Assembly (NCBI GenBank): GCA_043777315.1
Contig: JAYVPW010000150.1
Coordinates: forward strand, 1 to 64,000
Reading direction: 5' to 3'
Length of the DNA stretch: 64,000 bases
From: CAIURC01 sp043777315
Lineage (GTDB): Bacteria; Verrucomicrobiota; Verrucomicrobiia; Chthoniobacterales; Chthoniobacteraceae
In this document: in pieces, positions 31,448 through 40,464 of the stretch
Position numbering within the stretch: position 1 is the stretch's first letter
How the letters are laid out: every line of letters starts with the position of its first letter
Program-made: the position numbers and the translations under genes
Notes under the pieces: generated by a model
Told to the model about the DNA's origin: nothing
The model's input: only the letters and a program-made list of their open reading frames with translations
Databases searched by the model: none

Positions 31448-32730
31448 TGAAACTTTCGCAATTTCCAGACGCATCTTCCGTTCGTGGGGAAGTCAGAATT
31501 AGCCACGGACAGCCACGGACAGACACGGACGGGGGAGGGGAGGGGAGAACGTCGAACGTCGAACGTCGAACGTCGAACGTCGAAGTGTCGGATTCCGAAA
31601 GGCGCGATGCTTTTAGCAGCATCTTTTTTGACTTCGACGTTCGACGTTCGACGTTCGGCGTTCGACGTTTTCTGAAAAATGCTCCGACGTTTGCGGCGGC
31701 GCTGCTGTCGATGGCGATGACCTTTTTCACGGCAACAGGAAGCGCGGCGGACAAGGTGGACGAGGCGCTTTTTCGGGCGTCGCAGTTTTTGCTCTCGCAG
31801 CAGGATGCGACGAGTGGCGCGATCTCGTTGAAGGGGCGAAATGAGACGGCGATGACTTCGCTTTCCGTCCTCGCGCTCGCGTCGCTGGGACATCAGCCGG
31901 GCGATCCGACGCCGGAGGGGAAGGCGATGAAACGCGGGATCGGCTACATCGTGCGGACGGATTCGCAGCAGCCGGATGGGTATTTTGGACAGAAGGATAA
32001 TTCGCGGATGTACGGGCACGGGATCACGACGCTGATGCTCGCGGAGATGCTCGGGATGGGCGCGGATGCGGAGCAGGATGAGCTCGTGCGGGAGAAATGC
32101 CGGAAGGGGATTCAGTTGATTTTGCGCGCGCAAAAAGTGCCGAAGAACGAGCACTCGCGCGGCGGCTGGCGCTACACGCCGGACGATGCGTCGTCGGATA
32201 TGTCGGTGACGGTGTGGCAGGTGATGGCGTTGCGCGCGGCGAAAAACGCGGGGATCGACGTGCCGAAAGAGGCGATCGAGGACGCGGTGAAATACATCAA
32301 GCGGCTCTACGACAGCGAAGGCGAGAAGCGCGGGAAAATCCTGCCGGGCGGGTTCGGCTATCAGAACAAAGGGCGCGAACTTTCAACGACCGCGGAGGGG
32401 TTGCTCGCGCTGCAAGTGTGCGGCGAATACGACGCGCCGGAGACGCTCGGGGCGGCGGAACGTCTCTCGAAAGAAAAGATCCGGCCCGAGGAGCGCTGGT
32501 TTTATTACACGACTTATTATTACGCGCAGGGGATGTATCAGCGCGGCGGGAAATATGCGGAGGACGGGCGCCAAGCGGTTGCCGACTCGCTGCTGCCGCT
32601 GCAATCGCGCGAAGGCTCGTGGGAGCAGGGCGGGGGAGACGGGCGGGAGGCGGGGAAGGTTTACGCGACCTCGATGGCGATCCTCAGCCTTGCGGTGAAG
32701 AACCACTTTTTGCCGATCTACCAGCGGTAA
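31447..32730 (+). CDS. exported prenyltransferase/squalene-oxidase-repeat protein, N-terminus interrupted by cassette D
   Basis: 427 residues from ATG 31447, which overlaps the upstream stop as TGATG. The functional part is an alpha/alpha toroid like squalene-hopene cyclase and complement C3d, with repeated motifs such as TAMTSLSVLALASLGHQ and GWRYTPDDASSDMSVTVWQVMALRAAK. Such proteins close MoxR/VWA operons in Planctomycetes and Verrucomicrobia. Odd: after MKLSQFPDASS come the translated cassette arms (residues about 35-74), and only then the hydrophobic signal-peptide core LKNAPTFAAALLSMAMTFF. Either a re-start is used (CTG 31672 or ATG 31711), or export depends on a signal peptide placed 75 residues in. 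The ancestral start was probably a short MKLSQF-like leader joined to LKNAPTF. Confidence 0.85.
   Translation: MKLSQFPDASSVRGEVRISHGQPRTDTDGGGEGRTSNVERRTSNVEVSDSERRDAFSSIFFDFDVRRSTFGVRRFLKNAPTFAAALLSMAMTFFTATGSAADKVDEALFRASQFLLSQQDATSGAISLKGRNETAMTSLSVLALASLGHQPGDPTPEGKAMKRGIGYIVRTDSQQPDGYFGQKDNSRMYGHGITTLMLAEMLGMGADAEQDELVREKCRKGIQLILRAQKVPKNEHSRGGWRYTPDDASSDMSVTVWQVMALRAAKNAGIDVPKEAIEDAVKYIKRLYDSEGEKRGKILPGGFGYQNKGRELSTTAEGLLALQVCGEYDAPETLGAAERLSKEKIRPEERWFYYTTYYYAQGMYQRGGKYAEDGRQAVADSLLPLQSREGSWEQGGGDGREAGKVYATSMAILSLAVKNHFLPIYQR
31501..31530. repeat. short tandem repeat AGCCACGGAC
   Basis: Three adjacent ten-base units (AGCCACGGAC twice, then AGACACGGAC) lie 17 bases before the left arm of cassette D, inside the extended N-terminus of the toroid protein. 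Confidence 0.7.
31547..31670. mobile_element. heptamer-armed cassette D, within a coding N-terminus
   Basis: Left arm 31547-31581 is five GAACGTC units, then GAAGT; spacer 54 bases; ACTTC and right arm 31636-31670, five units with GGCGTTC fourth and GACGTTT last. The spacer begins GTCGGATTCCGAAAGGCG, which matches in complement the base order next to the right arms of cassettes A and B. The right arm ends one base before the codons of the signal peptide. Confidence 0.7.
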
Positions 32731-32740
32731 AGGCGGGCGC

Positions 32741-32771
32741 GCGCCAAGCCCGGTTGTGGCGCTTCTTTTTT
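32741..32771 (+). terminator. rho-independent terminator of the MoxR operon
   Basis: GCGCCA and TGGCGC form a 6-bp stem with a ten-base loop, followed by TTCTTTTTT, ten bases after the last operon gene. It overlaps the stop codon of a minus-strand remnant. Confidence 0.65.
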
Positions 32772-32971
32772 AAGCAGTCCCCGTCACGGGATCGGACTGG
32801 GGGCCCTCGCCGGTGGCGTTGACGCCGCTGAGGGCGAGCGTCACTTCCGTCCCGACGCCGAGCGCGAGGGTGACCTCCGTGCCGGTGACCGCCACGAGGA
32901 GCGTCTGCTCCGCCCCCGGGTTTTGGTAGAGCTTGAATGAATCCGCATCCCGCGTCGCCGAGCAGTAGTTG
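32770..32971 (-). pseudogene. C-terminal remnant of an FN3-like secreted protein
   Basis: Reading leftward to TAA at 32772, one frame gives NYCSATRDADSFKLYQNPGA and, further on, TLALSGVNATGEGPQSDPVT. This is the strand pattern and closing loop of a fibronectin type III domain. Upstream the match continues in another frame (TGSASQQATRVRNTALGLAA) and then dissolves into a degenerate tandem repeat. There is no start and no complete domain, so I read it as a decayed tail. Confidence 0.45.
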
Positions 32972-33082
32972 AAAGCGCACCCGGCCCAGCGTCGTAGCGG
33001 CGAGGCCGAGCGCGGTATTGCGGACGCGGGTCGCCTGCTGACTCGCCGAGCCCGTCGCCGTCACCTCCGTTCCCTCTCCCCC

Positions 33083-33340
33083 AACGCCAAACCGCCAGCC
33101 ATCCGCCACTGTTCTCCATCCCTCAGACCCTAGCCTCCGGCCGTCTCGCTCCGTGCTCCGCTTCCCGACGGAAGACGGCCAGCCGTTGCCCTCCGTTCTT
33201 CGTCTCCCGAGGTCGATCGCCATCCGTGCAGCGCCGTTCTCCACTTCCCGGCGTCGAGCCGCCAGCCATCCGCCTCCGTGCTCCACTTCCCAGCGGCAAA
33301 CCGCCAGCCGTGCGCCTGCCCGGCCCGCCCGCGGGTTCAG
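33083..33340. repeat. degenerate minisatellite, period about 42 bases
   Basis: Six diverged units, each around AACCGCCAGCCATCCGCC followed by TGTTCTCCACTTCCC-like sequence, start near 33092, 33131, 33175, 33216, 33259 and 33301. The period of about 42 is a multiple of three, so it could have encoded 14-residue repeats; on the minus strand it reads WLAARRREVENG-like. It lies between the FN3 remnant and the restriction pseudogene, with no intact ORF of its own. Confidence 0.5.
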
Positions 33341-33373
33341 AGGGAGAGCGAGCTCGGCGACGGGCCAAGCACT

Positions 33374-36287
33374 TCAGCTCCCCATCGGCATCCTGACCTT
33401 GGCGTCGCGCCTCTCTGTTCGACTTCCATGAGCAAAGGAAGCCACTACCGAAGTCACGCGGCTTCCCCTGGGCTGGGTGGCGGGGCCTTCGGGCGAAGGC
33501 AGACGAAGCTGCCGGGTCGGTGAGGGCGAGCGGCGGGAGCGTGGGCGCGGGGTGACGGGGAGGAGCGGGGCGGTGAGTTTTTCGTAGAGGCGAAAGAGGT
33601 GTTCGACCCGCGCGCGGTCGCTGCTGCCGAGGCGCTGGAAAAGCTCCCGGTCGTCCCCGGCGTAGGCCTTCTCGACCGCGCGATCCAGCGTCGCATGCGC
33701 CTTTTGCGAGCTCCGCCGGCATGGAGAGCGGGTCGTAGAGATCGGCGAGCGTGCGCATCCCCCTCGGCGGCAGGTGCGGCTCCCGCGCCGCCAGCACCGC
33801 CCGAGCGGCGTTCTCCACGGCGGCCCGCTGGGCAGGCGTGGCGGAGTCGGGCCAGGGGAAGTTGTTGTAAACGAGCCCGGCGGAATAGCGGTAGTCGGAC
33901 TTCAACCGCCCGGCGAGTTGGCGCATCCATGCCATGTGCATGGAGGAAGTGAGGACGCCGAAATGCCACGCGGTAGCGCCCGGGGAGACAAAGACGAGAT
34001 TGTTCGAAATCACTTCAGCGCGCTGCAACGCCATCGGAATGTAACTGCGTCCTTCGGAAGAGACGCCCGGGACAAGAAGATAGGACTCATTTGGCTGTCG
34101 ATCTTCCCCAAACCGGGTGGGCGTGGTGGCTAGTCGGGTCGTAGTCAGACGATTACTGGCAAGCCGGTGTTGCCGCACTCTTTCGATGCGCTCCATGACT
34201 TTGGGCATCAGCCGAAGCACGCCGGGCGCGACATCCTTCAACCACAAGCACCATCGGTCGATGCCGTTGATGAATTCTTCCGATCCGAGAATTGGACGAA
34301 TGAACGGCGCGGCTCCGGGCTCCTCTGCAAGCAATGTGATGCGCTCCGAGGTAGTCAGCATCAAATGCCCGCCATCGTTCGGCATCGAGCCGAAGATCAA
34401 TGGGGGCACGTCGCAGAGGGGAGTAGTCCGTTTGGTGATGGTGACGTCTAGGCCTTCCGCAAGATACGGCGAGATGTTCGCCGCGACGGTGACGGTCGGC
34501 TCGGCGTGGTTTCCTTCGTAGTCGAAGATTTATTTGTTCGCGCCGCTCCCGACTCCAAAGCCGATGATGACGACATGGACGTGGGCTTTTCCGCGGGACT
34601 CGCTGGCCCACGGGAAGGTGCGGTGGGCGAAATGGATCTTGATGCCGTAGCGCTGGAAGAGGTCGCCCGAGAGGATGCCGACTTGCTCGCCTTGGCTGAT
34701 GGAGTTCGTGGAGACGAAGGCGACGGATGGAGTCCCGGGTAGGGTGGGCGTCCCGCCCGCCGGCCGAGGCGTCCCGCCTGGGCGCACTTCCCGGGTGCCG
34801 GAAGATCGTTCCGGCGAGACGCCGGAACCGGCGGGCGGGACGCCCACCCTACCCGGGACGGCGGTGCTCAGGTATTGGGCCGCGCGCCGATACCAGCAGG
34901 TGACGAAGTCGAGGACGCCAGCGCCTTTCACGCCCTCCCAGACGTGCGCCATATCGGCCTTTTGCTCGGCGTTCTGGTAGTGCTTGCCCACGAAGGGCGG
35001 GTTGCCGAGGACGTAGCTGCACTGGGCGGCGGGGAGGACGGTGTGCCAGTCGAGGCGGAGGGCGTTGGCGTGCCGAATGTCGGCGGTGCGGGTGAGGGGG
35101 AGGCCTTCGATGGGCGCGCCGAGGAGGGCGCTGGCGGCCTGGTTCATCTGGTGTTCCATGAGCCACATGGCGACTTCGGCGATGCGGACGGGCTATTCAT
35201 CGATCTCGATGCCGTGAAACTGGGCGACGCTGACGCCGAGGAAGAGGGAGCGGACGACCTTCATGATGTCGCGCTCGCTGGTGTACTGGGCACCCTGCTG
35301 GCGGCGGGCGCGGTCCTCCATGATGCCCTGGAAGAGGGAGCCGAAGACGGCGGGGGAGATGCGGGCCCACTGGAAGTCGCAGCAGTAGAGGAGGGAGTCG
35401 CGCATTTTCGCGTCGAAGACGGGCGTGCGGAGGCGCTCGGCGAAGAGCTTGCCATTGACGTAGGGGAAGGCGGCGATCTCGTCTTCGATGCCGCGCTGGC
35501 GCTCGGTCTCGCGGGTGTCGAGGATTTCAAAGAGGAAATTGAGCTGCTGGCCGAGGTCGGAGCCATCGGGCCGGGTGCGGGTGCGGATGAAGGCGGTGAA
35601 GGCTTCGGGGCCGAAGATGCCGTTGTCCTCGGCGAAGAGGCGGACGAGGAGGCGGACGAGGAGGCGCTCGATCTCGTGGCCGCCGCGCGGGTCATGGGCG
35701 CTGCCAAAGCCGCCGGTTTTCAGCGCATCGTGCAGGTCGCACATGCGGGCGCAGGCTTTTTCGTTGGCCTCGTCCTCGGGCTGGTAGCGGACGCGGGTCT
35801 GGCCGAGCATGAAGGCGAAGTGCCGGACGTGCTGGGGGAATTCGGCGAGGGTGAAGTGGTGTTTTTCGATCTGCCGCCCGGCAAAGAGGGGGAGGTCGAG
35901 CTGGTCGTCGGGCTCGAGGTCGTAGAGGACGAAGCGGGCGAAGTCGGAGACGAGGACGTAGCGGGGGAGGTCGTGGTGGAGGCCTGCGCGGGCGAGGTCT
36001 GCGATGTAGGTGAAGGCCTGGGTCTCGGCGAGGGCGAGGTCTTCGCCGAAGCTCTTGTGCTCGACGAGGAGGCGTCCTTTCCAAAGGAGATCGATGGCGG
36101 AGACGTGGCCTTTGAGGTTGGTGACGTTGTGCTCGAAGGCGGCGAGGGCGGAGCGGCGGAGGCCGAAGACGTCGAAGAAGGCGTTGTAGAAGGTCTGCTT
36201 TTCGGCGCGCTCGGAGCGGGCGCCGGTGTGCTCGCGGCTGAAGCGGATGGCGCGGTGCTGGATTTCGCTCCAGGAGAGATGGGGCAT
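33374..36287 (-). pseudogene. broken MmeI-like type IIG restriction-modification gene
   Basis: Starts at ATG 36287 (MPHLSWSEIQHRAIRFSREH). The PD-(D/E)xK nuclease motif is AIDLLWKGRLLVEHK (about residues 65-79), then the helical linker, then a methyltransferase with CSYVLGNPPFVGKHYQNAE (catalytic NPPF), then target recognition and a C-terminal region (NNFPWPDSATPAQRAAVE). Three lesions break the frame: TAG at 35193-35195 after FHGIEIDE, TAA at 34530-34532 after VGSGANK, and an extra G near 33700 that shifts the frame before LDRAVEKAYAGDD. The frame is otherwise continuous, so decay is recent. A palindromic repeat (34732-34859) sits inside the methyltransferase part. No partner genes remain. 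Confidence 0.85.
34732..34859. mobile_element. 128-bp palindrome with perfect 32-bp ends inside the methyltransferase
   Basis: The ends GTCCCGGGTAGGGTGGGCGT... and its exact complement are identical over 32 bases; the inner part holds GGCGTCCCGCC and GGCGAGACGCC-like segments, recalling the GGGTAGCGC elements. It is translated in frame on the minus strand as RVGVPPAGSGVSPERSSGT and PRPAGGTPTLPGT, between LSTAVPG and PSVAFVSTNSI, adding about 43 residues. Confidence 0.7.
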
Positions 36288-36483
36288 GGGCGCGGCGGGT
36301 GGCGGGATTTGGGCGCTGGTGCAAGGCGGTCGGCGTCCGTGACGCTGGAACCGGCGGGAGGATTTAGTTTCAAAGAATGCGGGGTGTGGGGAATTGTCCC
36401 GCAGCCTCGCAGATTGTGGTGGAAGTATCTCGCGTCTGGGGGGCCTCCCGCCTCAGGCTGCCGCTCCTTTCCTTTTGAAACTC

Positions 36484-39400
36484 ATGAAACAAATCCTCCC
36501 CGCCTCACTCCTCGCCTCACTCCTCGCGCCGATCTCTTTGTTCGCCGCGCCGCCGGCCAAGCTCGATCTTCACAAGGGCGAGCACATTGCCATCATCGGC
36601 AATACGCTGGCGGACCGGATGCAGCACGACGGGACGCTGGAGGCGTTCATTCATAAGGCTCACGCGCAGGACGAGATCAGCATTCGGAACCTCGGTTTTG
36701 CCGCGGATGAAGTGGCGGCGCGGATGCGCTCGGACGATGTGCCGAAGACGGAGGAATGGCTGACACGGGCGAAGGCGGACGTGGTGCTGGCGTTCTGGGG
36801 GTTCAATGAGTCGTTTGGCGGGTATGACGGGATCGCGAAGTTCAAGACGGACCTGGAGAAGTTCATCAAGGAAACGAAGGCGGCGAAATACAACGGGACG
36901 TCTGCGCCGCGGCTCGTGCTCTTTTCGCCGATCGCGGGGGAGAAGATGGTGGACCCGAATCTGCCGGACCCGGAGAAGAACAACACGAATTTGCAGAACT
37001 ACACGGCGGCGATGGCGGAGGTGGCGAAGGCGAACGATGTGCAGTTTGTCGATCTGTTTGCGCCGTCGCTGGAGCTTTACAAAAACGCGAAGCAGCCGCT
37101 GACGCACAATGGCATTCACCTGACGGTGGCGGGTTATCAGGCGCTCGCGCCGGTGATTTACCAAGCGATGTTCGCCGCCGCGCCGCCCGCGCTCGACGAG
37201 AAGCTGCGCGCGGCGGTGCAGGTGCAAAATGAGGTGTGGCTGAGCCGCTACCGGACGGTCGATCAATACAATATTTTCGGCGGACGCTCGACGATCGGTT
37301 ACGAGTCCGGGAAGGGCGGTCCGAAGATCGATAATCGGGCGGTGCTCTGGCCGGAATTGGCGCAGCGCGATGTGATGACGGAGAACCGCGAGGCGCGCGT
37401 GTGGGCGATCGCGAAGGGCGGAGACTTGAAGATCGATGACTCGAATCTGCCGCCGGTGCCGAAGATTCAGTCGAACAAACCGGGGACGAATCCCGATGGC
37501 TCCTACACTTTTATCGGCGCGGAAGAGGCGATCAAGCACATGACCGTGCCGAAGGGGGTGAAGATTCAGCTCGTCGCGAGCGAGGAGCAATTTCCCGAGC
37601 TGGTGAGTCCGGTGCAGATGAATTGGGACACGAAAGGGCGGCTGTGGGTGTCGGCGTGGAAGAACTACCCGGAGCGGACGCCGACGAGCAAAGAGGGCGA
37701 CAAGTTGCTCGTGCTCGACATCGGGCCGGACGGCAAGGCGACGAAATGCACGACGTTCTTCGATCAGCTCAATTGCCCGACGGGGTTCCAGTTTTACAAA
37801 GACGGCGTGGTGGTGATGCGGTCGCCGGATTTGTTGTTTTTGCGCGATACGGATGGGGACGGGAAGGGCGAGGTGCAGGAGCGGTTGCTCAATGGGCTCG
37901 ACGCGGCGGATTCGCATCACGAGACGAACTCGATGGCGATCGAACCCGGCGGCGCGATCTATTTGAGCGACGGCGTTTTCCATCGGACGCAGGTGGAGAC
38001 GGCGGCGGGACCGGTGCGGAATGTGAACGGTGCGCTCTACCGCTGGGAGGGGCGCACGGGGAAATTCGAGCGCTACGTGGCTTACGGCTTCGCGAATCCG
38101 CACGGCAAAGTGTTCGATTATTGGGGCAACGATCTGATGACCGACGCGACCGGCAATGCGAATTACTTCGGGCCGGCGTTCAGCGGCCACATCGACTTCC
38201 CGGGCACGCATCCGAGCATGAAAGAGTTCTGGCAGCGTCCGTCGCGCCCGTGTCCCGGCACGAACATCCTGTCGAGCCGCGCGTGGCCGGCGGAGTTTCA
38301 GGGGAATTTTCTCAACACGAATGTGATCAGCATTCAGGGCATCTTCCGCGCGAAACTCAGCGAGGAAGGCTCGGCCATCAAAGGCGAGACGCTCGAACAT
38401 CTGATCACTTCGGATGACCCGAATTTTCGCCCGTCCGGCATCTCCGTCGCGCCCGACGGCTCGCTCTACTTCATGGACTGGCACAAGCCGCTCATCGGCC
38501 ATCTCCAGCATCACTTGCGCGACCCGAACCGCGAGATGGATCACGGCCGCATCTACCGCCTGACTTACGAAGGCATGCCGCTTCTCAAGCCCGCGAAGAT
38601 CGACGGACAGCCCGTCGCGGCCCTGCTCGATCTTTTGAAAGAGCCCGAGAACAACGTCCGCGAGCGCGCCAAAGTTGAGCTGGGCAAACACGACTCCGCC
38701 GAGGTCATCGCCGCGACGAACAAGTGGGTCGCCGCCCTCGACAAGTCCGAGCCGACCTACGAGCACAACCGCCTCGAAGCACTCTGGGTTCACCAGTATC
38801 ACAACGTCGTGGACCTCGCGCTTCTCGGCGAAGTCCTGAAATCCCCCGAGCCCCGCGCCCGTGCGCAAGCCGTCCGCGTCCTGACTTACTGGCGTGACCG
38901 TGTTCCAAATGCGACTGCACTGGTGAAAGCCGCCGCCGGCGACGACCACATGCGCGTCCGCCTCGAAGCCGTGCGCGCCGCGAGCTTCTTCAACGACAAA
39001 GACGTGCCCGCCGCGATCGACGCCGCCTCCACCGTCCTCAAGCAGCCGACCGACTACTACATCGACTACACGCTGAAAGAGACGCTCAAGCAGCTCCAGG
39101 GACTCTCGAAAGAAACCGTGCTCCCGACCGACCCGCAGATTCTCACCGCCCTGCTCGGGAAAATGTCCGACGCAGAGCTGAGCAAAGCGCCGGGCAGCGA
39201 ACCCGTCTTCATGGCCCGTCTCGAACGCAAAGGCACCGACCCCGTCGCCCGCGAAAAAGCGGTCACCGAACTCGTCAAGCTTCGCAACACCGACGCCGTC
39301 ACCGAACTCGTCGCCGCCCTCCAGCGCCTCGATGAAAAAGGCGGCGGATCACAGGCCGACGACCTCGGGAAAATGCTCGGCGCCGCGCCCGCTGCGACGC

Positions 39401-40464
39401 TGGTGAAAAATCGCCCCGCACTTTCCGCCCTCGCGCAAAAAGCCGCGCAGCCCGGCGTCCGCCGTGCCGCATGGGCCTCGCTCATTACCGCCGATGCGAA
39501 CCCGCAGGCCACGTTGGCCGAGGTGAAATCCGACGCCGCGGGCGAGTCGTTCATCAACGCCATCGGCTTCGTCCCCGACCCCGCCTTGCGAGCCAAGTTT
39601 CAGCCGATCCTCGTCACGGTCCTGACCGAAGCCAAGACCCCCGCACCCGTGCGCGTCGCCGCCCTCCACGCCCTCCCGCTCATGGGCGCGGAGAACGCCA
39701 AAGCCAACGCCGCCACCCTCGCCGCGCATTTGCAGAAAGGCCTCGAGCGCCCCGCCGCCGCCCGCGCGCTGATGCAGCTCCCGCGCGACAGTTGGGATAA
39801 AGCGACCGCCGCCCCGCTCGCCGAGAGCATCCTCGCATGGGCCAAGACCGTCCCCGCCGACAAGCGCACCGGACAGGACTTCGTCGAGATCCAGCAGGCC
39901 GGCCTCGAGCTCGCCAGCCTCCTCCCGCCCGCCGACTCCACCCGCATCCGCAAAGAACTCCGCGGCCTCGGCGTCAGCGTTTTCGTGATCAAAACCGTCC
40001 GCGAGCAAATGCGCTACGACACCCCGCGCCTCGTTGTCGAAGCCGGCAAACCCTTCGAGGTCATCTTCGAAAACATGGACCAAATGCCGCACAACATCGT
40101 CTTCGTCGAGCCCGGTGCCCGCCAGGCCATCGCCGAAGCCGTCCAGACCATGAAGCCCGATCAGCTCGACAAAGAAGGCCGCCCCTACGTCCCGCAGAAA
40201 GGCGACAAACGCATCCTCCAAGCCTCCCACCTCATCGAGCCCGGCCAAAAGGAAACCATAAAAATCAACGCGCCGCGCGAAGAGGGCGACTACGAATACG
40301 TCTGCACCTTCCCCGGTCACTGGGTCATCATGTTTGGCAAAATGGTCGTCACCAAAGACGTGGACGCCTACCTCCAAGCGAACCCCGACGCCACCCCCGC
40401 ACCGGCCGCACCGGCCGCCGCGATTCACCACCACAGCTCCGACGCCGGTTTGGTGAGAAAGTAG
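36484..40464 (+). CDS. exported SGNH-like/beta-propeller/HEAT/cupredoxin fusion
   Basis: 1326 residues from ATG 36484, with signal peptide MKQILPASLLASLLAPISLF. Domains in order: SGNH-hydrolase-like (about 25-240; IAIIGNTLADRM replaces the usual GDSL block, so the nucleophile serine is lacking, while NGIHLTVAGYQ is kept); a sugar-dehydrogenase-type beta-propeller (about 345-720; QLVASEEQFPELVSPVQMNW, LFLRDTDGDGKGEVQE); HEAT-like helical repeats (about 720-1170); and a C-terminal cupredoxin (about 1185-1295) with type I copper ligands H in QMPHNIVFV and C1274, H1279, M1283 in CTFPGHWVIM, close to azurin. It has no CxxCH haem motif. It is probably a periplasmic oxidoreductase passing electrons to its own copper domain. 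An older start at 36394 would only add non-signal sequence. Confidence 0.9.
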   Translation: MKQILPASLLASLLAPISLFAAPPAKLDLHKGEHIAIIGNTLADRMQHDGTLEAFIHKAHAQDEISIRNLGFAADEVAARMRSDDVPKTEEWLTRAKADVVLAFWGFNESFGGYDGIAKFKTDLEKFIKETKAAKYNGTSAPRLVLFSPIAGEKMVDPNLPDPEKNNTNLQNYTAAMAEVAKANDVQFVDLFAPSLELYKNAKQPLTHNGIHLTVAGYQALAPVIYQAMFAAAPPALDEKLRAAVQVQNEVWLSRYRTVDQYNIFGGRSTIGYESGKGGPKIDNRAVLWPELAQRDVMTENREARVWAIAKGGDLKIDDSNLPPVPKIQSNKPGTNPDGSYTFIGAEEAIKHMTVPKGVKIQLVASEEQFPELVSPVQMNWDTKGRLWVSAWKNYPERTPTSKEGDKLLVLDIGPDGKATKCTTFFDQLNCPTGFQFYKDGVVVMRSPDLLFLRDTDGDGKGEVQERLLNGLDAADSHHETNSMAIEPGGAIYLSDGVFHRTQVETAAGPVRNVNGALYRWEGRTGKFERYVAYGFANPHGKVFDYWGNDLMTDATGNANYFGPAFSGHIDFPGTHPSMKEFWQRPSRPCPGTNILSSRAWPAEFQGNFLNTNVISIQGIFRAKLSEEGSAIKGETLEHLITSDDPNFRPSGISVAPDGSLYFMDWHKPLIGHLQHHLRDPNREMDHGRIYRLTYEGMPLLKPAKIDGQPVAALLDLLKEPENNVRERAKVELGKHDSAEVIAATNKWVAALDKSEPTYEHNRLEALWVHQYHNVVDLALLGEVLKSPEPRARAQAVRVLTYWRDRVPNATALVKAAAGDDHMRVRLEAVRAASFFNDKDVPAAIDAASTVLKQPTDYYIDYTLKETLKQLQGLSKETVLPTDPQILTALLGKMSDAELSKAPGSEPVFMARLERKGTDPVAREKAVTELVKLRNTDAVTELVAALQRLDEKGGGSQADDLGKMLGAAPAATLVKNRPALSALAQKAAQPGVRRAAWASLITADANPQATLAEVKSDAAGESFINAIGFVPDPALRAKFQPILVTVLTEAKTPAPVRVAALHALPLMGAENAKANAATLAAHLQKGLERPAAARALMQLPRDSWDKATAAPLAESILAWAKTVPADKRTGQDFVEIQQAGLELASLLPPADSTRIRKELRGLGVSVFVIKTVREQMRYDTPRLVVEAGKPFEVIFENMDQMPHNIVFVEPGARQAIAEAVQTMKPDQLDKEGRPYVPQKGDKRILQASHLIEPGQKETIKINAPREEGDYEYVCTFPGHWVIMFGKMVVTKDVDAYLQANPDATPAPAAPAAAIHHHSSDAGLVRK

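Noticed and set aside
34530..35195. Stop-codon recoding in the restriction gene (TAG and TAA read through)
   Set aside because: Two different stops plus a separate frameshift in one gene, while all other genes in the window use TAG, TAA and TGA as ordinary stops. Simple decay explains it better.
36517..38949. An 810-codon minus-strand frame inside the cupredoxin fusion gene
   Set aside because: Arg/His/Val-rich shadow with no motif. The plus strand has a signal peptide, conserved domains and a copper site.
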